Assembly: GCA_012845835.1 (NCBI GenBank)
Contig: JABAKD010000006.1
Location: 4,955,044 to 5,019,043 of the forward strand
DNA from: Undaria pinnatifida
Lineage: Eukaryota; Sar; Phaeophyceae; Laminariales; Alariaceae
Reading direction: 5' to 3'
Length of the DNA stretch: 64,000 nucleotides
In this document: piece after piece, positions 30,906-40,987 of the stretch
Position numbering within the stretch: position 1 is the stretch's first letter
Layout: each line of letters begins with the position of its first letter
The notes under the pieces: model-generated
Told to the model about the DNA's origin: nothing
The model's database searches: none
What the model saw: only the letters and a program-made list of their open reading frames with translations
Made by a program: the position numbers and the translations under genes

Positions 30906-31254
30906 GAGTTTTGGAAAATTTGTTGAATCTTAATGGCTGCAACGCCTGAATGATTTACAAAATTGGCATCATTTCCAAACGGTACGTGATAATGTTTGGA
31001 ATTTTGCGGTGGCATACTCTCGAGCGTTAGTTTCTTTGCTGTACTTTTTCACTAGTTCGTTTGGTTTCTTGCTCGGCATTTTATTGCTTTTGTTTCTGCT
31101 CGTTTTGCCAGCTGCTGGAAGTTCATTTTTTTAGTGTGGGTTCACCTAAAACCTGACACAACTTACCGACGATATCCAACAACTTCGTGACACAAATTAC
31201 CGACGGCAACACGTTTCGTGACAAAATAACTCCCAAATCATGATACTTTCACGT

Positions 31255-32163
31255 AACAGAATTTCGAGACAAAACCAAGCAGGTAGAGCCGTCTCTTCGG
31301 CCTTTGGCCCTGGCTTTAGCACGGCCGATGACACTCCAGCCAGCCTCTGCTGTAGGCATGAACGAATGCGGTTGATTCGCAGCGAAATATCCCGCTGTGC
31401 TCGCTTCTATGTGGCCATTGTCCATGCCATTTCATGTCACCTCCCTTCTGTTTTGAGCTCGTCGTCGTACGGTTGAGGTACGAGGAAACCTATACGTACT
31501 CGGTGAGAACAGCAGTATGTACGGCGAGCATGAACGCCAACTGACGACATTGGCAAGCACAAAACAGCAGGTGTAGCAGCAGTAACCGAAGGGCGAAACG
31601 TCTAGCACATAATGCAGCAACAAGTAGCAACCAGAACTACAGCAGATAGCTCAAAGTGCAGTGCGAGTGCCGTTGGCAAGCTTAGTCGTACACGCATCAC
31701 TCTGTCCAATATATAACAGAATTTCGAGACAAAACCAAGCAGGTAGAGCCGTCTCTTCGGCCTTTGGCCCTGGCTTTAGCACGGCCGCTGACACTCCAGC
31801 CAGCCTCTGCTGTAGGCATGAACGAATGCGGTTGATTCGCAGCGAACTATCCCGCTGTGCTCGCTTATATGTGGCCATTGTCCATGCCATTTCATGTCAC
31901 CTCCCTTCTGTTTTGAGCTCGTCGTCGTACGGTTGAGGTACGAGGAAACCCGCACTTACTCGGTGAGAACAGCAGTATGTACGACGAGCATGAACGCCAA
32001 CTGACGACATTGGCAAACACACAACAGCAGGTGTAGCAGCAGTAGCCGAAGGGCGAAACGTCTAGCACATAATGCAGCAACAAGTAGCAACCAGAACTAC
32101 AGCAGATAGCTCAAAGTGCAGTGCGAGTGCCGTTGGCAAGCTTAGTCGTACACGCATCACTCT
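31255..32163. repeat. Tandem direct repeat, two 449-bp units
   Basis: Units 31255-31703 and 31715-32163 are nearly identical (a few changes by eye) and separated by about 11 bp. Shared start AACAGAATTTCGAGACAAAA, shared end TACACGCATCACTCT. They look like a young tandem duplication or two abutting LTRs. The short open frames in them do not look coding. Confidence 0.85.
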
Positions 32164-33251
32164 CAAGAGCCAACAAGAGGCAGGGCAGGGGCCCCCAACA
32201 CAGAGACACGTGACAACCACGGCCAGCTGTCGATCGCGTGATTGGCCGGTAGTCCGTGCTTCGGTGGGTGTATCGGAAGTCGTTCGTAGTACTACTGCTG
32301 TAGACCGTCGAAAGACCACGTGACATGTGACATCCCGTTCTGATGGCAGCCTCGCCAGTAGACCCCCCAAAATTTATTTTTCTTTTCTTTTTCTTGGCCC
32401 CATGCACCCATTTCCTTTCCTTTCTCTTCTTTGTTTTTTGTTTCTTTTTTCCAATTGACTTGCGTCTGTTGTGCGTATGCGTAGTGATAGATACTACGTG
32501 TGATATATACGTGGTAGTCTTTCTTGGGTGGCAAGCGGTATAGTCGGTTTTCCCAGGCGCGAGTAATGAGACGTATGCACCGGTATGGACCTGGCACATC
32601 GTATACTGACTCCCGATCTCACTTTTATATGTTTCTGGTGGAGGCATGAATTGCGTCAGCTGTGATTTATGCGTGTACCACCTTGAGTTGTTTGTGTTTT
32701 TCCCTAGGGTATTCCTCTGCTCCAGAGTGACTGGAACCAGTCCTGTGACCACGGACTGGATTGTGCGAGTTAATGTGAGAACAACAACTGAAATATTGCC
32801 TGTTTCTTGACCTTTCAGCTGCTTCCTGCATATTTGGTTTTTCTGCCAACACGATTTTGAACCTTTTCGCGATTTTTTCTTTTTTTGTCTAGTAAGTTGA
32901 TTTGCCGCTAATTTGCCGCCTGTGCATTAGTTGCGGAACGGTCCAGCTTTAGCTTTTCTTTGATTGCCACCATTTGTTTTGTAGTTGGCGAAGCTTCATC
33001 GGCTGAGATCTGGGCTTGGCTCATCAGCTCGACACCGCCCAGCACCCCATCGCAGCGCTATAGCTCACAGCAACGAAGCGCCGTGCAGTGCCCTGCGGCT
33101 CAGCTCAGCAGCGCACCGCGGCGCAGCGCTAGCTCAGCAGAGCGAAGCGCTATGCTTTGCCGTGCTCTGCCGTCGCGGTCGTTCGTTGTTCATGATATCT
33201 AAAACTCCGCGTAGGCTGATATTTAGGTATTTGGCGCTTTATTCTATATCG

Positions 33252-34495
33252 CGTCAACCATCGTAATATCATACAATATGGGGGAGGGAATGTAATCTCT
33301 ATGCAAAGATCCTGTTTTGTTTTAGTCAATTGTCAGCCGGCCGCCCCGGTGGTCTAGTGGTTTTACCCTCGAATACCTCCAACGTTTGGTTGTCCTCGAG
33401 TTCGACACCCACCACGATGAGATTTGACTTTATTTGCAAAAATGCAATAAAAAGAAGAGATCAACTGCTGAGAGCGCCTGCTAGGTACACTTCGACGCGA
33501 GTCGACGAGGGAAGAAAATGCTCCATTCTCCTCGCGGTAAAAATGAAGGCACGTGCCGAAGTGGGGAGGGAGGAGGAGGGCCCGCTATGTGACCCCGGAT
33601 CTGAATTACTACTGGGAGGGAGCGCGAGAATGGTGCGGGGATAATACATGGCATGAAGAAAAAAAAATGTTGCAAAGAAAGGTATATGATTATTTCTACC
33701 AGTAAATAATATGTCAGTCTCTGGGAAATACGCACGGCGCCATCAGCAGTCGTCATGGTAGAGACACTCCGGATATTATGTACTGAGGGGACGCATCCGA
33801 TTTCGACAACGTGAAAGCACCCACGAAGAAAAGATAGCAGACACACATATCCCGCCTTCTCGAGAAAAAACAGAGAAGAAGCGCTACGCCAACCTCCCGT
33901 ACGAGCAAAGCCACCCCCGCACCTATCCTAGACAACGCCGACGCAACGAGAGATCGCCCTCCTCTTCTTCGTTTTTCTCCTCGCCCGCAACCACGCAGAC
34001 CAATCAATGCGACAGCCTTCACGTAACAAACATAGCAATCTTCTTCCAAAACCTCGCCGGCTGACATGGCCCCATGTCGACGTTTGATGCAAACCGACTT
34101 TGCATCCTGTCGACTTCGAACCTCCATTGCCACGGGGACAGCAGTGCAGTCTCTTCATTAATGCCAAGGCCTCTTTCGCTTCGCCTAGAGGCGACGCAGG
34201 TTCTCAATAATACTATTTTCGGTATTTTTGTTTGATAGACGCCAACTTTTACTTGACGGCGCATTTAACATAGTGTGTTTCGCCTATCCTTGCCTTCTTT
34301 GTTGTATAATATTACGTTTTTTTTCTGTCAAATCATGACTTTCATAATCCCATGTTCGTATTAAACTCTTGGCATTACTTTAAAGTTCAATGCATGCCAA
34401 ATCGGACAGCTACACCTTAAGTTGTCGAAGTGCTGCCCTGCCCTACCCGAAGCATGGGCACCGGCGAATGCCGGCGCCCATGCGGAGCCCTTGTA
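33252..34495 (+). mobile_element. Composite non-autonomous element, copy 1
   Basis: It matches 56788-58246 in reverse orientation over nearly its whole length, including a tRNA-derived SINE at one end and a stem-loop (GCATGGGC/GCCCATGC, 34452-34483) followed by GGAGCCCTTG at the other. A third copy, only of the hairpin end, is at about 38470-38645. Short open frames (such as 33753-34133 minus) are shared but carry no domain. The terminal hairpin would fit a Helitron-like end, though the final CTTG is not the standard CTRR. Confidence 0.7.
33341..33680 (+). repeat. tRNA-derived SINE, copy 1
   Basis: The head reads GCCCCGGTGGTCTAGTGGTT (A box, very like tRNA-Glu) and 40 bp later GAGTTCGACACCCACC (B box). 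The acceptor arms do not pair, so this is not a tRNA gene. The body continues through GATCAACTGCTGAGAGCGCC and CGGATCTGAATTACTACTGG. RNA polymerase III transcription would be expected for an active copy. Confidence 0.8.
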
Positions 34496-34506
34496 TATAT
34501 GTTATT

Positions 34507-34690
34507 CGGTCAGGAGTTTTTTTTGTCTCGGTCTCAGTATGGGATGCTCGGAACTGGAATTTCTCGGTCAAATCGCTTCGTTCGAGCGCCGTATTCGGGG
34601 GGCGGCTCCAACGCCCCTCGCCCTGCCTTATCCGTTCCGCACCTCGACGTGAACGCGGGTGGATGCTGAGCGAGACAAGCGAGAAGCGCG
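34507..34690 (+). repeat. Dispersed short element, copy 2
   Basis: Same family as 30717-30905, starting GGTCAGGAGTTTTTT and ending GAGCGAGACAAGCGAG. It lies directly behind the composite element that ends at 34495. Confidence 0.7.
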
Positions 34691-34984
34691 CAAAAAAATG
34701 TGATTTGAGCGGTACTCTCCAGTTATTCTTCGGATCTTGATGTGTGTGTGTGTGTGTGTGTTCTTCACATTAAACCGTTCTTCTACTCGTCGACATCCAG
34801 CACACCCAGTGTCCGTACTGATTCTTCACCCTAGAAAGATCAGCTCTGTGGTCACAAGCTACGACACAGAGATAATGCACCGTAATGCATTCGACAACGC
34901 AATGTCATGCCCTAGTACTGGGTACGACAGGCACAACATACATACGTCAGCAACAGAAATACATTGGAAGAGAGAAATACGAAA

Positions 34985-35032
34985 TAAACAAAAACAAAAA
35001 CAAAAACAAAAACAAAAAACAAAAACAAAATA
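34985..35032. repeat. (AAAAAC)n microsatellite
   Basis: About 48 bp of A-rich AAAAAC repeats. Confidence 0.85.
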
Positions 35033-35129
35033 AGAAAACAATGTACATGTGTATGGAGAGGTTGATTACATGCAACTTGGCAAGACATTCTTCCCAAATT
35101 GGCGTCATATTGTCCCAAAACAAATAATA

Positions 35130-35620
35130 TTATAAAAAATGAAAATACACTCCAGCTGTGAGATCGAAGATTTCGTCGAAACTCATCTTTGCAAGCTGTG
35201 TGTGATACTCCGATCGCGCGCATTACGAGTTGTGTGTCCTCATTAAGGATATAGGTCGGCGACTCCACTTACAACTACAGTGTAGCTATCAGGGTCAACA
35301 GGATGATTTTAGTCAGTCTGTGCGCGGACACTATAAAACCCGTTTCTGAGGGGGACAAAATCTGACAGCTGTGAAGGGAAATGTATCCTTTTATCAAGTG
35401 AATCTTGTAAGTCGAATAACCGGTGAGGGGGGTGGGGCGGAGTTTTGAAGGACGTGGGGGGCTGGTTTTGATCAAAAGCGAGCGGGTTTGGAGGGGGGGG
35501 GGGGGGGGAGGGAAAGGGGGCAATTTGTGCATGTAAGCAATAAATCCTTTCGAGGGGATAAATCTGACGGTTTTGGCACCAGTATGTTATTGGGGGCGGG
35601 GGGGGGGGGGGGGGTTGGGG

Positions 35621-35653
<33 letters not shown>

Positions 35654-35770
35654 CGGGGGGGGCAGCTCAATATGTGCCTGGAAACTATACATTATTTTGA
35701 GGGGATAAATGTGACGGTTTTGGAAATAATACATCAGTTTATCATGTTTATCCTGGGGTAAGTCGTACAA
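35130..35770 (+). repeat. Longest copy of the CTCCAGCTGTGAG element
   Basis: Starts with TTATAAAAAATGAAAATACA and the roughly 50-nt hairpin module (35152-35200), then GATACTCCGATCGCGCG, CTGTGCGCGGACACTATAAA and TTTGATCAAAA. It continues through two very long G runs to GGGGATAAATSTGACGGTTTT blocks. It matches 60065-60595 in reverse, C runs included, so the homopolymers belong to the element. Confidence 0.7.
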
Positions 35771-36640
35771 TCAGTGAGTAAAGAGAGGGTGGAGTGTTCG
35801 AGGGGGTGGGGTTGGGATGGGTTGGGGGGGAGGTGGGGGGTGGGGGCGGGGGGGGGGCGGGGGGGGGGGGGGGGGGGGGGGGGGGCGGGAGGAAGGGCTT
35901 TAGGTGAGGGGTTTAATAATATATACGACGTACAGTACATAAATCCCCATGGTACCGCGGTAGGTATGATATCATAGTAGCAGTGCATTTTATTATTGAA
36001 TTTCGGTAGGTACGTACATACATGGGTAGACATGGCAAGCGCACGCATGACTAACACGAGGAGGAAGTGAATACGATTACTGCGCCAGAAAACGCCACAC
36101 AGCAGCCTTACGAGTGGCTGCGTTCCCGGCCTCGAGGGTGTGGTAGTTCGGGCACATCTACATAGTTTGTGCTCGTGCAAGTAATATAGATACGAGTAAG
36201 AGCACACACACTGATGCGCTCTAATAGACACAACGCCTTTTGTCTCACTTAAGCAAGGGGGAGGGTGTACCAAAAAACAGGGAGTACATTTTCGACATAA
36301 AAAACAAGGGGAAAAATCGTTCCTGTGCGCCACGCGAAGGACGTGTAGTGAGCAGTATAGACGGCATTCACGGAAGAAACCAGTGGCATGCATTCGTCCC
36401 GGTGTCGCATCGTTTGGTGGTTCTTTTCCCCAAGAATACTCTATGGAGAAGTACAGACAATGTGGGAGGGGTGCTTTGCTGTTGCTAGCCTCCATTGCTG
36501 TTTTGGTAGTTTGCCGCGGTCAACTGCACAAAGAGCGGTCGTGTTGGTACGTAACTGACAAATAATGTTGTGTTGCTTCCTACTTGACGTGCTCCTTGCT
36601 GCTGATTGCTGATTAATCATCTCTACTGAGTTATATATAG
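35771..36640. other. No gene recognised
   Basis: Begins with more G runs (35820-35890). Long frames on both strands at 35734-36495 lack any domain or splice support. Confidence 0.4.
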
Positions 36641-36830
36641 CCGGTCGCCCCGATGGTCTATCTAGTGATTATCTTCGAATACTACTACTAGCGTTGGTCA
36701 TTGAGTTTGATTCCCACTGTTGGGAAATATTACATTATTTGCAGAAATGCAAAAAAAATAGGATCAACTAACTGCTGAGAACGCCTAGCAGCGTGGGTAG
36801 GAACATTTCGGTGTCGCATAAGCGACAAAG
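36641..36830 (+). repeat. tRNA-derived SINE, copy 2
   Basis: Reads GCCGGTCGCCCCGATGGTCT, then GAGTTTGATTCCCACTG (B box) and GGATCAACTAACTGCTGAGA. It is a diverged and 3'-truncated relative of 33341-33680. Confidence 0.7.
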
Positions 36831-37314
36831 AGGTGATTATGGTATCCATGAGACTATTCGACCATTATTACGCGGATCAAATACGCACTGTTTTGGCCTC
36901 ATTTCAGGCTTTTTTCCACGGTTATTTTTTTTGCTCGTGTTGTGCCAGTGTTAGTTCTATTTAGTATGTCGTTTTGCTTTGAAAGCCCTTTTTTTGTGTT
37001 CGGTTTTGTGTTAATAACGGGGGGGGGGCTGAATCCTGGATATAAATCGCTCTAATTCGTCCATTTATATATTGCATTTGGTGCTGTTGTCGCTGTTGAA
37101 GTGGTTCTCACCCTCATTTTGAGCGTGCTTGCTCGGCACACGCCAATCTGATACGGGCTTAAAATCGCTTTTCGGGGTGACCTATCATGCAAACAGCAGG
37201 TCGAATTGCGCTCGCATTGCAGATGTTTGCCGTATACGGAAGTATGCGAGGAAACCCAGGTCGGCCGAAATAATTGTGAGCTTATTGGGTCGAAGCCTAC
37301 CAGCAAATCACGAG

Positions 37315-37935
37315 TAAACCAATGGGGTCGGGGTTGACACGCCGTGCGGGGAGGTATTGACCCGAGAGATCATCGTTGTAGTTCCCGCGTTGTTGGAGTT
37401 GTAGATGTTCGGAGGATTTCTGAACCGGGGATTGGACCCTATCTCCCCCGTGTGCGACGAAACTGCCCCCCATTGGTTGGTGAGCCTCTATCATCCTCCT
37501 AGGGTGGGGCAGCGCTGCGGAGCTCGAACCAATCAGCGATTTTAGCCAACGGAGTCAGGGCTTCCACATCGTTAGGGGCGGTGACTACCGGAGAAAAACC
37601 GGCTTTATTTCCCGTTTGTCTAACTGTTAGATATATAGAATGACCTCTGGACTGGGGATGGGACACTATCGTTCCCGGGTGGAGCTGGCTCTATAATATA
37701 CGAGCCCCAGCCTATCAGAGATCGGCCGGTCGGTGGGGTTGGGGATTTCTACACTCTGCGGGGAGATATCAATCCTGGTGATATCTATCCGTGTTCGTTC
37801 CCGGGTTATCGGAGTTGTATATGTATGTGTGGACTGATTATGATCCTGGGATGGGACCCTATCTTGCCCAGATGACGGTTAATTTATGTACCATCCCCGG
37901 CCAATGAGCGACCAGCGATCAGATAAAAGGCCATA
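37315..37935. repeat. Degenerate tandem repeat, about 200-bp units
   Basis: Three diverged units share GCGGGGAGRTATYRA, CGTTCCCGGGTT-like and GGGATGGGACCCTATC blocks followed by ATCAGCGAT-like ends. Non-coding. Confidence 0.55.
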
Positions 37936-38469
37936 CCAGGTAGTATATGTTTTGTTTTTTTTTTTTCGCCTGAAACTCGAGCCTGAAATTCTCAACTGCC
38001 AAATTCTTAGTTCAGTGCTATCGCGTCCTACTAATACTCTATCTACCAGATAGCAACAAATAGCAACATTATTATTAAAATAGCATTCGAGGAATTGAAT
38101 GACGAAGGCAGCGACACCGTGATTCACGCCTAGAATACCGTTAGCAAGTCTCTCCACGATCAGACTATACACACAGACAGCCGGTCTGCGAGCCTCGGAT
38201 CGAGATACTATATCATGCATCGTGTAGCAGAAGTTGGCTCAGTGCGCGCCTCTCAGTGGCTACGTAGAGAACATGCAGCATAAATGGCCACCCCCTTGGC
38301 CCTGGATGCTTGGTTGAGTCAAAACATCAAGAACAAACGCACTCGAAACGTCTCTTCGTGGCCAGACTGAAGGCTCAGTCTGCATGGGCTCGGATTTATC
38401 CTATCGAAATGTTATGATGAAGTTCGGAATCGGATTCACGCAAGAAACGGCAGAAGTAGTCCACTGTTA

Positions 38470-38645
38470 AGTCTATATCGATATCTTGGCATTACTTTAC
38501 CTTCTTCACGCGTACACTATGTGTTGCGTAGTAACGGCTTTTACTCTATCGGATATTGAATCGAACAAGTCGAAGTGCTGCCCTGCCCTACCCGGAGCAT
38601 GGGTGCTGGCGAATGCCGGGATCCCTGCGGAGCCCTTGAAATAAT
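38470..38645 (+). repeat. Fragment of the composite element
   Basis: Carries CTTGGCATTACTTTA, GTCGAAGTGCTGCCCTGCCC and TGCGGAGCCCTTG, matching the hairpin end of 33252-34495. The hairpin arms have decayed here. Confidence 0.65.
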
Positions 38646-38694
38646 GCATGATACACTCTTCGGATTAACCCTGAACGAATACAGGGCTCTACGG

Positions 38695-38945
38695 GTATTG
38701 TAACAAGCGCATACCCGTACCCCGGGTATTGTGCCAGTCTTACAGAAGTCACAGAAGTTCCGGGTAACGGTATGGGGATCTTACAGAAGTTCCAGAAGTT
38801 CCGGGTAAGGGTATGGGGATCTTACAGAAGTTCCAGAAGTTCCGGGTACGGGTATGAATGTTGTACAGAACTTCCAGATGTTCGGGGTACGGGAATGAAT
38901 GTCCTACAGAACTTCCAGGAGTCCTTTGTAGGGTAATACCCGGGG
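38695..38945. repeat. Minisatellite of about 40-bp units, array 2
   Basis: Same unit as 29556-29998: TTACAGAAGTTCCAGAAGTT, CCGGGTACGGGTATG. Two arrays 9 kb apart suggest the unit belongs to a mobile sequence. Confidence 0.8.
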
Positions 38946-39191
38946 TAATACCCCGGGTATGATTTGTACGTACCCTACAGAACACAATCTTCCAATTTTA
39001 GCGTCTTCCCACAAGTTAGTATCACGTTATTGGGCATTTTGTTATTTGCGGGCCTGTACTGTACTGGACAACAATTCCCAGACTATTTTCAACTATTTTG
39101 TCCCCGCAAAACGTGATCGCAGTTATACAGGGGTTAGTGAGCCCCAAATGGGTCTAACCGCGCACAGGTTGCTTGTCGCCAGTTTGCTCAC

Positions 39192-39567
39192 CTGACACAT
39201 CGACCCCTCCTTCGCTTCCTCCTTCTCCTCTTCCTCTTCTCCCCCCCCCTCCTGCTCTTCCTCTCCCCCCTTCTCCCCTTTCTCCTCCTGCTACAGCATC
39301 GGCCGAGCCCAATCCGTTAGACCCAGCTCCTATACCGCCCCCAGTCTCCTCATCCTGCTCTTCCACTAGTAGGGGAGTTAGCGCTCCTTCCGTGTCTCGC
39401 GTGGCAGTGCGGTCGGCACCGAGCGTGGTAGTCGGCATTGTCGTCGAGGTGGATACTGACACTACAAGCGGGGTGCTCTCGTCGCTGTTGCCGCCGGTGG
39501 TGATGGTGGTGGTGGTGGTGGTGGGAGTGTTGATGGAGGTGTTTGGGCCAGGTGTCCTGCTCATTCG
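39192..39567 (-). CDS. Candidate internal exon, function unknown
   Basis: The minus strand has a good acceptor (GTTAACAACTGTCCGCAG) and donor (TGTCAG|GTGAGC) 376 bp apart with the frame open throughout. It reads STPLLVEEQDEETGG and is rich in Thr, Ser, Gly and acidic residues, like a disordered linker. No family is recognised and no partner exons were found. The opposite strand is also open (Pro/Ser-rich), so strand choice rests on the splice sites. Confidence 0.3.
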
Positions 39568-39756
39568 CTGCGGACAGTTGTTAACACTTAATCGTAGCAA
39601 AGGCGCTTCAACTGCCTGTCTGTCGCAGGTGGTGATGGCGATGGGGGTATTTGGACGGAGCTTCTGGTCTATCCGCTTTCGGGAGTCGGCAAGGGCGCTT
39701 CAACTCTCTCCCTCTCTGCCCGCCTGTCTATCTGCCTGTCTTGTTCTTCTTGCAGG

Positions 39757-39855
39757 TAGAGATACACTCGTACTGCTGCGAGGCCACGCAGCACGCGTAT
39801 GGCCGGATCGATCAAACGAGTGCCTGCGCTTCGCCCGTCCTTTTGGGTTGAGTGC
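39757..39855 (+). CDS. Candidate terminal exon, function unknown
   Basis: A strong pyrimidine tract ending TTGTTCTTCTTGCAG precedes a frame reading VEIHSYCCEATQHAYGRIDQ and ending in TGA about 100 bp on. AATAAAG lies downstream near 40110. It could be the last exon of a plus-strand gene, but no upstream exon was identified. Confidence 0.25.
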
Positions 39856-40775
39856 TACGTGCCGTATTTTTCACGCCCGACTTTTATCTCCGTCTTTTGG
39901 CTCAACTTTTGCTCTCGCTGCTGGCTGCGCCACCTGCCTTATCTTCCCGTGAGCAGGCACCCCTCTTCCTCTATTGATACCCGCCACGTCTACGCGCCAC
40001 CCACGCTTGCGGTTGCAGGTTATGCTGTCTCGGCACTTGTTACAGCCGGTGACAGAGGTACGAGGTAGTTTTTCAGAGTTTTTGAACCTTTCCCCTTGTT
40101 GAAGAAAATAATAAAGTTGTCTCGATATATATCCCGAAGGTTGCGCCTATCTGTCAGCCACGTTCGCGATTCTGGGAGACTTGAACCGCAAAAAATGTTC
40201 TCTTGGGCTCTCCCCCTCTGGTGGTTCTCTTCTTCCTCTCCTCTCTCAGCTCGCAGTGCTCACAGACACGTGTAGAAGAACTCGGAACACGCTCATTTTC
40301 ATTTTTTCTCCCAGGGGGTTTCCACAGTTCTTGTTTGCGTATTTAGATCGGGAAACTGCTGCATTTTTCGTAGTTCGAAAAAACTCATAAATATAGTGGT
40401 GGGTATTTTTTTAGAATCTGGCCAAAGGCCAGGAGGGGCATGGGCAGCTCATAATGAGAGGTATCATACGCACCGTGTTTGCCAGTTTGCTTGCTGCTGT
40501 TGCTGTTGCTGCTTCTGCTGTGCATATTTTGTTGTGCTCGCAGACGACACAGCAGTAGACACACCAAGCACCAGACCCACAGTACGCGGCTTGAACCCGA
40601 GAGAAAAGTTATCACAGGAGTCGACAGAATCAGCACAGAGGAGGACCCCTGTCAATTAGAGCTAGCGTACATAGCACTCCGCAGCATTTGTCACAAGGCC
40701 GAGCAACACCCGGACCTCTGCTCTATCTCACACCACGACTAGCTCGCATCACACCGAGGACAAGAGGACACCACC
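39856..40775 (+). promoter_or_regulatory. Upstream region of the PhoD-like gene
   Basis: The promoter and 5' UTR of the gene starting at 40776 should lie here. A TATA-like CATAAATATAG occurs at about 40387, nearly 390 bp before the ATG, which would imply a long 5' UTR. No other motif could be supported. Confidence 0.25.
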
Positions 40776-40987
40776 ATGGCTTCAGCTGTCACTGGCACAT
40801 CAACACCGCCGCCCGCCAAACCCAGTCGACACCCCCACTTACACATGCACAGGAAGTCCCACGGCGCGGAGGGTCCCGTGGATATTGGCAACTGGAGCAT
40901 CTTCGGACGTGAAGATGAGTCCTCAGGCCGCCCTACCCCGTTCCTCGTGGGACCTATCGTAGGAAAGGTCACTGAAACTACAGCTCG
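40776..40987 (+). CDS. PhoD-like exon 1 (start codon)
   Basis: ATG in CACCACCATGG. Reads NWSIFGREDESSGRPTPFLV then GPIVGKVTETTA. Donor CAGCTCG|GTGAGT in phase 2. The first 35 residues are Pro, Ser and His rich and probably disordered. Confidence 0.88.

Noticed and set aside
33343..33420. Functional tRNA-Glu gene
   Set aside because: A and B boxes are present but acceptor and anticodon stems do not pair; it recurs as part of a longer SINE.
35578..35655. G-quadruplex regulatory element in the poly-G tracts
   Set aside because: The runs belong to a dispersed repeat (also present as C runs at 60185-60230), so there is no reason to see a site-specific function, and their length is uncertain.
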